NCBI GenBank assembly: GCA_902571975.1
Contig: CACGED010000002.1
Span: forward strand, 90,129-154,128
Direction of reading: 5' to 3'
DNA: 64,000 nucleotides
Source of the DNA: an uncultured Pelagibacteraceae bacterium
Lineage (GTDB): Bacteria > Pseudomonadota > Alphaproteobacteria > Pelagibacterales > Pelagibacteraceae
Shown: piece by piece, positions 1 through 7,783 of the stretch
How the letters are laid out: each line of letters begins with the position of its first letter
How positions within the stretch are numbered: the first letter of the stretch is position 1
Notes under the pieces: generated by a model
Seen by the model: the letters and a program-made list of their open reading frames with translations, nothing else
What the model was told of the DNA's origin: nothing
Database searches by the model: none
Position numbers and translations under genes: made by a program

Positions 1-406
1 TGAAAGAAATCCTATGGCAGTATGTTGGTCTAATTATAAAACTTCATTTGTTGATAGTGGTATGGATTTTAACTTGAGTCAGAAAGATATTGCTAAATAT
101 TACTCATTATATTTTGATTTGATGAATTTTTGGAGATTAAAATATGCAAAAAATATATTAAATATTAATTATGAAAATTTCGTTAATGATTTTGAAAAAA
201 ATTCTAAAGAGATTTTAAATTTTTTAGATTTAAATTGGGAAGATCAAATTAAAAACTATGATAAAAATATGAGACCTGTAACAACAGCGTCTTTTCAACA
301 AGTAAGAGAGGGTATAAAAAAAAATACATCATTAGCATGGAAAAAGTATAATAATTATTTAACTCCTATGCAGGAAACTCTAAATAGAATGAAAATAAAG
401 TTCTAA
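1..406 (+). CDS. Sulfotransferase family protein, C-terminal part (gene cut by window edge)
   Basis: The reading frame is open from the first bases of the window, so this is the 3' end of a longer gene; an internal ATG at 14 is probably not the true start. The visible part begins ERNPMAVCWSNYKTSF, which resembles the RxP/CxSxY region (3'-phosphate-binding strand) of PAPS-dependent sulfotransferases. It ends with the usual family tail (TTASFQQVREGI, then WKKY). The next gene, 10 bases downstream, is a paralogue with the P-loop still visible. Like that neighbour, the missing N-terminal half may carry TPR repeats, but that is inference. Substrate unknown; such enzymes usually act on glycans or peptides at the cell surface. 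Confidence 0.7.
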   Translation, partial: ERNPMAVCWSNYKTSFVDSGMDFNLSQKDIAKYYSLYFDLMNFWRLKYAKNILNINYENFVNDFEKNSKEILNFLDLNWEDQIKNYDKNMRPVTTASFQQVREGIKKNTSLAWKKYNNYLTPMQETLNRMKIKF

Positions 407-415
407 TAAATATTT

Positions 416-1777
416 ATGAATTTAGAAGCTATTAAAAAATTAATGTACAAACAAGATTTTAGGGAGGCAGAAAAACTTTTACAAAAAAGCTTAAGAACAG
501 AGAAAGATAAATTTATGGTTTTCTATTTCTTAGGTCTTGTTTATTTCGAATTGAGGATTTTAGATAAAAGTATTCAATTTTTTGAAGAATCTACAAAATT
601 GAGACCTAATAATATTTCAGCGTATCTTAAATTAGCGGTTCTGTATCAAACAATGGGTGATAACGAGTCATCAAAAATTAATTATTTAAAATCTATTGAA
701 TTAGACAGTAATCAGATACGAAGTTATTATGGTTTATACCAGCTAAAATCAAAATTTCTTAAAGATGAGTATCATGATAAAATAAAAAACATTTCACTTA
801 ATGCAAAAGAAAATTCAACAGAACTTGCGATAAGTAAATTTTTACTTTCAAAGTATGAAATAAATAAAAATAACTTAAAAGATGAATTGACTTTACTAGA
901 AGATGCTCACAAAACAATATTTAACTCAAACTTACAATACAATAAAGAATCTGATTTTTATTATAAAAAAATTATGCAAAAGTACCATAATAAAATAGAT
1001 TTTCTAAATGTAGATAACTCTGCAAAGCAAAAATATACAAAACCAATTTTTATTATTGGCCTCCCTAGAACAGGATCTACTTTAATTGAAAGTATTATTT
1101 CTAGTGATAACAATAATTATTTATCATTTGGAGAAACTTCTTTCTTTCATATGGGTATACTGGAGCAAATTAAAAAAAAAAATCTTTTTAATAATAATAA
1201 CTATAATAATGTTAATAATATTGAATTAGATTTTATAGAATTAAAAGATTATTTATTTAAAAGATATTCTCAATTTAATACCTCAGAAAGTAAAAAAGAA
1301 ATAATTGATAAATCACTAGATAATTTTTTTAATATTGAAACAATATTAAAAGTCTTTCCAGATGCAATATTTATAAATTCTACAAGAAATATATATGATA
1401 ATATAATTGCAATTTATGAAAAACTTTTAGCTAAATTATCTTGGGCTCATACAATCAAAGATATATTAGATTATGTTGATATATATTTAAGAATAATTGA
1501 TTATTATAAAAATAAATATCCACAAAAAATAATTTCTATATCTTTAGAAAATCTAAATAATGACAAAAATTTAGAAACAAAAAAAATTTTTGAATTTTGT
1601 AACTTAAATTGGAATGAAGAAATATTTGAATTCCACAAAAGAGACAACTTATATATTAAAACTAGTAGTAATGTACAATTAAGATCCGGAATTCAATCAT
1701 ACAACTACGATAAATATAAAAGATATTATCCTTTATTTGAGGATTATAAAAAAAATTATCAGTGGTTAAATAATTAA
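416..1777 (+). CDS. TPR-repeat sulfotransferase
   Basis: 453 residues. The first ~110 residues are helical TPR units (FYFLGLVYFELRILDKSIQFFEES, followed by AYLKLAVLYQTMGDNESS). A sulfotransferase domain starts near residue 209 with the 5'-phosphosulfate loop IGLPRTGSTL (214-223). STRNIYDNIIAIY fits the second PAPS-binding segment, with Arg and Ser/Thr contacts. The family (Pfam Sulfotransfer_3 with TPR) is common in marine alphaproteobacteria and picocyanobacteria, and transfers sulfate from PAPS to unidentified acceptors. The gene follows the partial paralogue by 10 bases, so the two form a tandem pair. Asparagine and lysine runs and AAT triplet stretches around 1190-1220 show very low GC, as in accessory genes. 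Function beyond the fold is not known. Confidence 0.78.
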   Translation: MNLEAIKKLMYKQDFREAEKLLQKSLRTEKDKFMVFYFLGLVYFELRILDKSIQFFEESTKLRPNNISAYLKLAVLYQTMGDNESSKINYLKSIELDSNQIRSYYGLYQLKSKFLKDEYHDKIKNISLNAKENSTELAISKFLLSKYEINKNNLKDELTLLEDAHKTIFNSNLQYNKESDFYYKKIMQKYHNKIDFLNVDNSAKQKYTKPIFIIGLPRTGSTLIESIISSDNNNYLSFGETSFFHMGILEQIKKKNLFNNNNYNNVNNIELDFIELKDYLFKRYSQFNTSESKKEIIDKSLDNFFNIETILKVFPDAIFINSTRNIYDNIIAIYEKLLAKLSWAHTIKDILDYVDIYLRIIDYYKNKYPQKIISISLENLNNDKNLETKKIFEFCNLNWNEEIFEFHKRDNLYIKTSSNVQLRSGIQSYNYDKYKRYYPLFEDYKKNYQWLNN

Positions 1778-1880
1778 AAAATTTCAGCCATACTGACGGA
1801 TATAGTTGATCCTTAATTCTAATCATTTTGCCTATTGCTTAATTATTAAAAAGCAACTACTTTCAACACTTATAGAACAA

Positions 1881-1955
1881 GCGGGCATAGCTCAGTGGTA
1901 GAGCGTCTCGTTGCCAACGAGAAGGTCGTGGGTTCGAGTCCCATTGCCCGCTCCA
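1881..1955 (+). tRNA. tRNA-Gly (anticodon GCC)
   Basis: A full cloverleaf can be drawn. The acceptor stem is GCGGGCA/TGCCCGC with seven pairs. The D arm is GCTC..GAGC, the anticodon stem TCTCG/CGAGA, and the loop TTGCCAA has GCC at 1913-1915. The T arm is GTGGG-TTCGAGT-CCCAT. Discriminator T is followed by an encoded CCA at 1953-1955. A TATAG-like -10 lies about 7 bases upstream. It sits between the sulfotransferase pair and another TPR gene, so it marks the middle of an accessory patch. No second copy of its 3' end (attachment-site duplicate) was seen nearby. Confidence 0.96.
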
Positions 1956-1977
1956 AAAATGCTAAAAATATTTGGAA

Positions 1978-3105
1978 ATGAATACTTCAAATTACAAGGA
2001 TGAATTTAATCAATTAGATAAAATTGTAAAAAGTTACAGCTTAAATTCTCTGAAAGACACTTTATTGTTTGCTGATAATAGTAAATTTAAACTTCCAAAT
2101 TTAAATAATATTCCACAATACCATAATATTTTAGGGCTTATAAATTTTAGACTTAATGATTTAGAAAATTCTATAATGAATTTTGAAAAAGCGATTAATC
2201 TTGAACCAAATTTTTATTCTGCTTACTATAATTTAGGATTATTATTTTTTAAAACTAAGGATTTGAAAAAAGCTTATAGTTTTTTGAATAAAGCAATAAA
2301 TATTAAAAACGATTATAAATTAGCAAGAGATAAAATAATTGAAATACTTTGTTTTTATAAACCTGATAAAGAAAATTCAAATTTTATAAGTGATGTTGAT
2401 AAAAAAGTAAAACAAATTCCTTACGAGATTGATTTTTCAAAAGAAATAACAGATCAACAAATTATTAATTATTTTAAGAATTGTAAAAAAGTTGTACTAA
2501 AAAATTTAAATGACCTTTCTTATAATAAAGTTCAAATTTATAGAACAAAATCAATAAATCTTAATTGTGAGAGACATAAAGCAATCTTTTTTAAATATAA
2601 TTCCATACCAAAATACTGTTTTGAGTGTTATAAAGTAGTAATTAAGTCAAAAAATTTTTATGATTTATTAAAAATGTCTTTAATTTTTGACCAAATAAAT
2701 TACTTCCATAAGTTTAACAGAAAAAATATGATAGATAAGAAATCAGAAACTGATATTTTTAAAAGTATTATCTATTGTCAAAGTCTAGAGGAAGTTTTTC
2801 AAGTAGAAAATGAAACAAAAAAGATTCTTAAAGTTTATTTTGATGAACAAATTTTAATTGAAAGTAAGAGAGGCTGTCATGAATATGCATCAAAATATCC
2901 AGAATATAAAAAAATTTTTAAAAAAAAATCAGAAATGATGCTTATGCCTAATGAATGGTTAGATAATGAAAAGAAATATGATTTAGAAAATACAAAAGAT
3001 GGTGTTGAGAATTCTGGAGTTTCTCATGATACAATAAAAGGAATTTCTTTAAATAATTTTCTTGTTATTAACAATTGGTTTAATAATCAAAAAATCTTTT
3101 TTTAA
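1978..3105 (+). CDS. TPR-repeat protein of unknown function with Cys/His motif
   Basis: About 375 residues from the ATG at 1978; a TTG at 1972 is a possible alternative two codons earlier. Residues ~50-120 form at least two TPR units (HNILGLINFRLNDLENSIMN and AYYNLGLLFFKTKDLKKAYS). The remainder is unlike any enzyme I can name. It has a Cys-rich patch, CERHKAIFFKYNSIPKYCFE followed by C, reading C-x2-H...C-x2-C, which could bind a metal. A conserved-looking C-terminal portion contains SKRGCHEYASKYPEYK and ends in NNWFNNQKIFF. No signal peptide. It starts 22 bases after the tRNA and is probably an accessory gene related in style to the neighbouring TPR-sulfotransferases, but without a sulfotransferase domain. 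Function unknown. Confidence 0.6.
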   Translation: MNTSNYKDEFNQLDKIVKSYSLNSLKDTLLFADNSKFKLPNLNNIPQYHNILGLINFRLNDLENSIMNFEKAINLEPNFYSAYYNLGLLFFKTKDLKKAYSFLNKAINIKNDYKLARDKIIEILCFYKPDKENSNFISDVDKKVKQIPYEIDFSKEITDQQIINYFKNCKKVVLKNLNDLSYNKVQIYRTKSINLNCERHKAIFFKYNSIPKYCFECYKVVIKSKNFYDLLKMSLIFDQINYFHKFNRKNMIDKKSETDIFKSIIYCQSLEEVFQVENETKKILKVYFDEQILIESKRGCHEYASKYPEYKKIFKKKSEMMLMPNEWLDNEKKYDLENTKDGVENSGVSHDTIKGISLNNFLVINNWFNNQKIFF

Positions 3106-3114
3106 AAAAAGATT
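3093..3114 (+). terminator. Perfect AT-only palindrome over the stop codon (possible terminator)
   Basis: AATC, seven T, seven A and GATT form a 22-base perfect inverted repeat overlapping the TAA stop of the TPR gene. It could act as a weak hairpin terminator, but it has no GC core beyond one C-G pair and no loop. The call is therefore tentative. Confidence 0.25.
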
Positions 3115-3164
3115 AATTATCTAATGCTTGCAATTAAAAAGTATATATTTATAATAATTTTTTT

Positions 3165-3500
3165 ATGACTGGTTTAGCTGACAAAAAATGTATTCCATGT
3201 GAAGGAGGAATACCAAGTTTTAATATTGAGGAAATACATAAATATCTTAAGAAAGTTGATGGTTGGGATGTCAATTCAGAGGATAAAAAAGATTATTATA
3301 TTATTAAAGACTTTAAATTTAATAATTTTTTAGAAAGTCAATCTTTCATTAATAAAGTTGGAGAAATAGCTGAACAAGAAGGTCACCATCCTGATATATG
3401 GTTTGGTTGGGGCTATGCTAAAATCAAAATACAAACACACGCAATTAATGGATTACATGAAAGCGACTTTGTGCTTGCTGCAAAAATTGATAAAATTTAA
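3165..3500 (+). CDS. phhB: 4a-hydroxytetrahydrobiopterin dehydratase (pterin-4a-carbinolamine dehydratase)
   Basis: 111 residues, normal for the family. It dehydrates 4a-hydroxy-tetrahydrobiopterin, the pterin product of aromatic amino acid hydroxylases, and may act in other pterin pathways. The signature is plain: AEQEGHHPDIWFGW carries the active-site His-His-Pro, then KIKIQTHAINGLHESDFVLA, the dimer strand and His typical of PCD/DCoH. Cytoplasmic. No phenylalanine hydroxylase is visible in the window, so the physiological substrate here is not settled; in many bacteria it serves a molybdopterin or folate-like role. It stands alone, converging on purH with a 6-base gap. Confidence 0.93.
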   Translation: MTGLADKKCIPCEGGIPSFNIEEIHKYLKKVDGWDVNSEDKKDYYIIKDFKFNNFLESQSFINKVGEIAEQEGHHPDIWFGWGYAKIKIQTHAINGLHESDFVLAAKIDKI

Positions 3501-3506
3501 TTAATT

Positions 3507-5051
3507 TTAATGTTTAAAATGTCTGGTTTTAGAAAAAACCAGTATGACGCCTAATCTATCTGCAAATTTAATGATTTCTTTATCACGAATAGATCCTGAA
3601 GGTTGAATGATTGCGCTTACTCCATTTTGAACTAAGGTTTCAATTCCATCCACGAAGGGAAAAAATGCATCTGATGCGCCTATGATTATGTCATTTTCAC
3701 TAATTTTTTGGAATCTTTTCATTTTCTCAATTGCTATTTTACAACTATCTAATCTACTTGGCTGACCTGATCCTATTCCAACAGTCGAACTATTTCTTGT
3801 TAAAACAATCGCATTAGATTTTACATTTCTACATACATTGAAAGCAAACAATAGGTTATCTAAAATTTTTTTTGTAGGTTTGATTTTAGATACAACTTTA
3901 AAATTATCTTTAGTAAAAATTTTATTATCTGTACTTTGAAGTAATAAAGAGTCGAAATGACTGGTAATATTTTTTGAATTTTGTTCACCTAATTTTGATG
4001 CATCAATTAATCTTAAATTTTTCCTCTTTTTTAGAATTTTCAGAGAGTCCTCATCAAATCCAAGTCCAATAATTACCTCTAAAAATATTTTATTAAATTC
4101 TAAAGCTATTTTTTTATTTACTTTAAAATTACAAGAAACAATTCCCCCAAATGCACTTATGGGATCGCAAGCAAGAGCCTCTTTGTAACTCTCTATTTTA
4201 TTTTTATTTACTGAAACTCCACAAGGGTTTGCATGTTTTACAATTACAGTTCCATTATTTTTTGGAAGCGTTTGTGAAATATTTAAAGCTGCATAAATAT
4301 CATTATAATTATTATAACTTAATTTTTTTCCACTTAATTGTGATATGTCTAAATTATTATTTTTACTATAAATTGCTGATTTTTGATGAGGGTTTTCTCC
4401 ATACCGCAATACCTCTACTAAATTTCCATGAATAGTCTTCTTTTGAGGAAAATGATCATCATTCATATTATTTAAATATTCTGAAATTACAGAGTCATAG
4501 TAAGCCGTAGAATTAAATGCTTCTTGAGATAGTTTTTTTCTAAATTCCAAACTAGTGGAGCCTTTATTTTTTTCTAAATTTAAAATAAATTCTTTATATT
4601 GATGTGGAGAGGTTAAAACGGTTGTATATTTAAAGTTTTTTGCTCCTGCTCTAACAAGAGTTGGGCCACCTATATCTATATTTTCAATGAGTTTATTTTG
4701 ATTTTTTGTAATTTTTAATGTTTCTTCAAATGGGTAAAAATTAACTATAACTAGATCTATTGCATCGTAATTATTTTTTTTGAGTTCTTTCTTATGAACT
4801 TTGTTATCTCTCTTACTCAAAATGCCAGCATATAACTTTGGATGAAGCGTTTTAACCCTCCCATCCAAAATCTCATCTGTTTTAGTATATTCTGATACAT
4901 CAGTGCATTTGTAGCCTAATTTCTTAATCTCTTTAGATGTACCCCCTGAACTTATAATATTAACCTTATATTTTTTAAGGGTATTTAATATTAATTTAAT
5001 TTCTGATTTATCCGAGATAGATATTATTGCTTTTTTAATTTTATTACTCAT
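3507..5051 (-). CDS. purH: Bifunctional AICAR formyltransferase / IMP cyclohydrolase
   Basis: 514 residues, full length. It catalyses the last two steps of purine synthesis: formyl transfer from 10-formyl-THF to AICAR, then ring closure to IMP. The N-terminal MGS-like cyclohydrolase domain (to ~residue 190) has SSGGTSKEIKKLG and GGPTLVRAGAKNF. The transformylase domain has the catalytic Lys-His in VKHANPCGVSV, then GSGQPSRLDS, SDAFFPF and the usual C-terminus ending RHFKH. Its ATG overlaps the stop of the heparinase-like gene by four bases, so it is the last gene of rpe, heparinase-like, purH on the minus strand. folD elsewhere in the window supplies its one-carbon donor. Confidence 0.97.
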   Translation of the reverse strand: MSNKIKKAIISISDKSEIKLILNTLKKYKVNIISSGGTSKEIKKLGYKCTDVSEYTKTDEILDGRVKTLHPKLYAGILSKRDNKVHKKELKKNNYDAIDLVIVNFYPFEETLKITKNQNKLIENIDIGGPTLVRAGAKNFKYTTVLTSPHQYKEFILNLEKNKGSTSLEFRKKLSQEAFNSTAYYDSVISEYLNNMNDDHFPQKKTIHGNLVEVLRYGENPHQKSAIYSKNNNLDISQLSGKKLSYNNYNDIYAALNISQTLPKNNGTVIVKHANPCGVSVNKNKIESYKEALACDPISAFGGIVSCNFKVNKKIALEFNKIFLEVIIGLGFDEDSLKILKKRKNLRLIDASKLGEQNSKNITSHFDSLLLQSTDNKIFTKDNFKVVSKIKPTKKILDNLLFAFNVCRNVKSNAIVLTRNSSTVGIGSGQPSRLDSCKIAIEKMKRFQKISENDIIIGASDAFFPFVDGIETLVQNGVSAIIQPSGSIRDKEIIKFADRLGVILVFSKTRHFKH

Positions 5052-6676
5052 ATTTTACTAATTTGCCATTCAATTAATTGTTCATTATTTTGAGTAATAC
5101 CTGATATGAAAATATTCTGGTTCTCAATATATTTATTTTTATCGCCAAAGTATAGCCCAGTTTCGACACCTATCAATCCATCTTTTGAAAAGAATCTCCA
5201 GCCAGAATTTTCTAATTCAATTAAAACTGATTTATTATCTTGAAGCTTTGTTACTTTAATATTTGGAAGAAGATGAAATCTTATTTCAAAGTTTGTGACC
5301 TTAAAATTCTTTTTTTTAAGAAGTTTTTCTTTTCCAAATAGAATACATTTATCTATATCAAATTCTATGTTTCTTTGATGAATTACCCCATATCTTGATA
5401 AATATCCATCATGTGAACATTTAATACCCCAATAATTTTTTTCATAAGTCACTTCATTATCGAATGTTTTAAATCCTTTATTAATTATACTAGGACCATT
5501 ACTATTTTTTTTAAAATTACAAGTTGAAGAGTTATCTAATATTAATGTCGAATGAGTTGCAGTTGATTTTGAAATCGAATTCAGTTGGTGGTTATGATCT
5601 TGAAAATAACCAGAATTAGTAATAAGTTTTTTACCTTTAAAAAAAAATTCAAATGATAATGGTCCACTTTGATAATTTTCGGAGTAGTTTTTTGCTGGGT
5701 TGCTACCTGTATCTACAGCAAGGACTGCATTTTTATTTTTTAAGATTGTATATCCAGATATGTCGAACTTATCATGTTTAAACTTGTATCTAAAAAGAGA
5801 TAAATATTCATCAAAGTCTTCATTATTTGAATTATTATTTCCATTAAATAATAAACTCTGCCTTAATGACCCCCAAAGAAAATCATAGGATTTACCAAGA
5901 AAATGAATTATTTCATTCAAGTATTCTGGAATATCATTTAAAGAGTCTTTTAAAAGCTCTCTTATCAAAATAAAATATTTTAAGTAAAAAACCATCTGTC
6001 TTATATTTCTTGATTTTGGAAAGTAGTTATTATCAAAAGAAGTATTAATGATTTTTTTAAGTAAATCTAATCCATACTCCAAAAACCTATTGTTTTTGTA
6101 AGCTATGCCTGCGAGAATTATAGCTGTGCACCCAACCATTTTGTTGTTTAAATCAGAGGATCTATCAATTTCATTAATTAAATGATTTACTTGCTTACTG
6201 ATTATTTCGTTAAAAGTATTTTTATAGTTACTTCCAGATTCATGGTATGTTATTTTTGAGTTTGATATCCAAGCTATTACTCTTTTAGAAAGTATATCTA
6301 TTTCCCAACTTTTTGTTTCATAGTTTTGGTTTTTTTTGATCCAATTTTCAATAATTGACTGAGTAACTTCGTTAGAAGATTTAAGGTCTATTGAAAATAA
6401 CCAATAAAAACTATGAAGTTTTTTAAAATCATTATATTTTAAATCTTTATTTTCCCATATTGATTGAACATTAAAATCTTCAATCTTTTTTTTTTGTTTT
6501 TCGTATTTTATTAATGAACTAAGTATATTAAGACTTGGTTGATAAACTAAAACATTTTCATCAACTCTTGAAATTTTTTTATTGTAAAGAGATGATTTTA
6601 AATAAATTTTTCGTATTTGGTTTTTAAAAATAAAATAAAATTCATTGATATAATTAAAAGAACTTTTTAAAAACAT
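5048..6676 (-). CDS. Heparinase II/III-like family protein
   Basis: 542 residues. The N-terminal ~300 residues are helical and look like the alginate-lyase-like toroid. From about residue 310 a beta-rich heparinase II/III C-terminal domain follows: AVLAVDTGSNPAKNYSENYQ, then SFEFFFKGKKLITNSGYF, HQLNSISKSTATHSTLILD. This is the family pattern ending in the (R)-S-T-A-x-H-S/N-T-L motif. No signal peptide is evident. It lies between rpe and purH, 1 base from rpe's stop and overlapping purH by 4 bases, an arrangement I know from other alphaproteobacteria. The substrate is probably an acidic polysaccharide or a cell-envelope glycan, but that is inferred from the family. A housekeeping role is suggested by the conserved neighbourhood. 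Confidence 0.8.
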   Translation of the reverse strand: MFLKSSFNYINEFYFIFKNQIRKIYLKSSLYNKKISRVDENVLVYQPSLNILSSLIKYEKQKKKIEDFNVQSIWENKDLKYNDFKKLHSFYWLFSIDLKSSNEVTQSIIENWIKKNQNYETKSWEIDILSKRVIAWISNSKITYHESGSNYKNTFNEIISKQVNHLINEIDRSSDLNNKMVGCTAIILAGIAYKNNRFLEYGLDLLKKIINTSFDNNYFPKSRNIRQMVFYLKYFILIRELLKDSLNDIPEYLNEIIHFLGKSYDFLWGSLRQSLLFNGNNNSNNEDFDEYLSLFRYKFKHDKFDISGYTILKNKNAVLAVDTGSNPAKNYSENYQSGPLSFEFFFKGKKLITNSGYFQDHNHQLNSISKSTATHSTLILDNSSTCNFKKNSNGPSIINKGFKTFDNEVTYEKNYWGIKCSHDGYLSRYGVIHQRNIEFDIDKCILFGKEKLLKKKNFKVTNFEIRFHLLPNIKVTKLQDNKSVLIELENSGWRFFSKDGLIGVETGLYFGDKNKYIENQNIFISGITQNNEQLIEWQISKI

Positions 6677-6677
6677 T

Positions 6678-7337
6678 TTACATTGATTTTAGTTTTTCAA
6701 TATTGGTTTTAATATCCCCATCGTTCTCTTTAAAAACTGCGGTTCCAGATACCAAAATATCAGCTCCAGCTTCTATAACGATTTTTGAATTACTAAAATT
6801 AATTCCTCCATCAACTTCAATATCAAAGTGACATTGTTTTTTGTCTTTTATTTTTTTCAATTCTTTAATTTTGTCTAAAACTTCAGGCATAAATTTTTGT
6901 CCACCAAAACCAGGGTTAACACTCATAACAAGAACTAAATCAATGTTGTCAATTTCATTAATTAAAGTTTTTATTTCAGTTTTAGGATTTAAAGATACAC
7001 CAACTTTTTTGCCAAATTTTTTTATTAAATTTATAGATTCTTTTAAGTTTTCAGTAGCTTCAGGGTGAATAGTTATTATATCAGCACCAGCATTTGCATA
7101 ATTTTCGATGTACTCATGTACTGGAGAAATCATTAGGTGTACATCAAATGGAAGCTTGGTATATTTTCTTAAGTTTTTTATTACAGGAGGTCCTATTGTT
7201 AAATTTGGAACAAAGTGACCGTCCATTACATCGACGTGAATTAAGTCGGCCCCACCTTGTTCTAGCTTCTTAATTTCATTACCAAGCTGGCTGAAGTCTG
7301 CAGATAATATAGAAGGAGAAATTTGAATTTTTTTCAT
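6678..7337 (-). CDS. rpe: Ribulose-phosphate 3-epimerase
   Basis: 219 residues, standard TIM-barrel epimerase interconverting ribulose 5-phosphate and xylulose 5-phosphate in the pentose phosphate pathway. Visible motifs are SPSILSADFSQLG, HVDVMDGHFVPNLTIGPP (metal His and Asp), HLMI, VMSVNPGFGGQKF and IEVDGGIN with the second catalytic Asp. It heads the rpe, heparinase-like, purH run. A 10-bp perfect hairpin (7338-7362) ends exactly at its ATG and may limit ribosome access. No clear Shine-Dalgarno is visible between hairpin and start. Confidence 0.96.
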   Translation of the reverse strand: MKKIQISPSILSADFSQLGNEIKKLEQGGADLIHVDVMDGHFVPNLTIGPPVIKNLRKYTKLPFDVHLMISPVHEYIENYANAGADIITIHPEATENLKESINLIKKFGKKVGVSLNPKTEIKTLINEIDNIDLVLVMSVNPGFGGQKFMPEVLDKIKELKKIKDKKQCHFDIEVDGGINFSNSKIVIEAGADILVSGTAVFKENDGDIKTNIEKLKSM

Positions 7338-7362
7338 TTGATACTAAAAATATTAGTATCAA
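7338..7362 (-). promoter_or_regulatory. 10-bp perfect hairpin abutting the rpe start codon
   Basis: TTGATACTAA and TTAGTATCAA pair over a 5-base loop, and the stem ends at the base before the rpe ATG. On the plus strand six T follow (7363-7368), so it resembles a terminator for plus-strand transcription. No plus-strand gene ends here, though. For the minus strand it is a leader hairpin. Role unproven. Confidence 0.4.
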
Positions 7363-7380
7363 TTTTTTGTTCTATTTGAA

Positions 7381-7731
7381 TTAGTTTTTACTAAATATTC
7401 TATATATTTCTCGAGCAATTTCACTTTCAAGAGGAAATGAAAGCATACCCATAACTGAATAACCAAGTAAATAAGGCATTAAATAGAAACGACCCATGTA
7501 AAAAAACCAAGCTACATAAAGTGGTACTAAAGGTCCTATAATAAAGCTTGGGGTAATTGGTTTAAATATTTTTATAAGTGGGTTAGTTAATTTCACAAAT
7601 ACTTTCATAAAGAAAAATTGTGAATCTTCTTTCTGAAATATATTCATCGCAACTCTTCCAATTAAAGTCCACATTATAACTCCAAGGACATAATCAATTA
7701 TATAAACTAAGGGATGAAAGTTTGCTGACAT
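7381..7731 (-). CDS. YggT-like integral membrane protein
   Basis: 116 residues with hydrophobic segments at about 8-28, 60-82 and 83-100. The pattern VMWTLIGRVAMNIF, then VKLTNPLIKIFKPITPSF, then a second hydrophobic block resembles one half of YggT family proteins, where LTEPxLxPIRR sits between two membrane helices. A clearer YggT protein is encoded at 18906. Function unknown; YggT proteins are linked to osmotic or division-related roles in other bacteria. It follows the sodium symporter with a GC-rich hairpin in between and may be transcribed with it. Assignment to YggT is tentative. Confidence 0.55.
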   Translation of the reverse strand: MSANFHPLVYIIDYVLGVIMWTLIGRVAMNIFQKEDSQFFFMKVFVKLTNPLIKIFKPITPSFIIGPLVPLYVAWFFYMGRFYLMPYLLGYSVMGMLSFPLESEIAREIYRIFSKN

Positions 7732-7744
7732 TTTAGATTTTATC

Positions 7745-7767
7745 TAGGGGCGAAATTCTCGCCCCTA
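7745..7767 (-). repeat. GC-rich perfect stem-loop between symporter and YggT-like gene
   Basis: TAGGGGCGA pairs with TCGCCCCTA over a 5-base loop: nine perfect pairs, by far the most GC-rich hairpin in the area. No T-run follows on the minus strand. Next to it is a second small hairpin (TAGAT/ATCTA, about 7734-7746). It may protect the symporter mRNA 3' end or attenuate read-through. Confidence 0.5.
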
Positions 7768-7783
7768 AAATAATATATTTTAA

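Noticed and set aside
1190..1225. AAT triplet repeat
   Set aside because: Low-complexity Asn codons within an AT-rich coding gene; no separate element.
1881..1955. tRNA-Gly as an integrase attachment site
   Set aside because: No integrase gene and no second copy of the tRNA 3' end were found in the window.
7745..7767. Intrinsic terminator after the symporter
   Set aside because: The stem is GC-rich but no T-run follows on the minus strand, so it was recorded as a stem-loop of unknown role.
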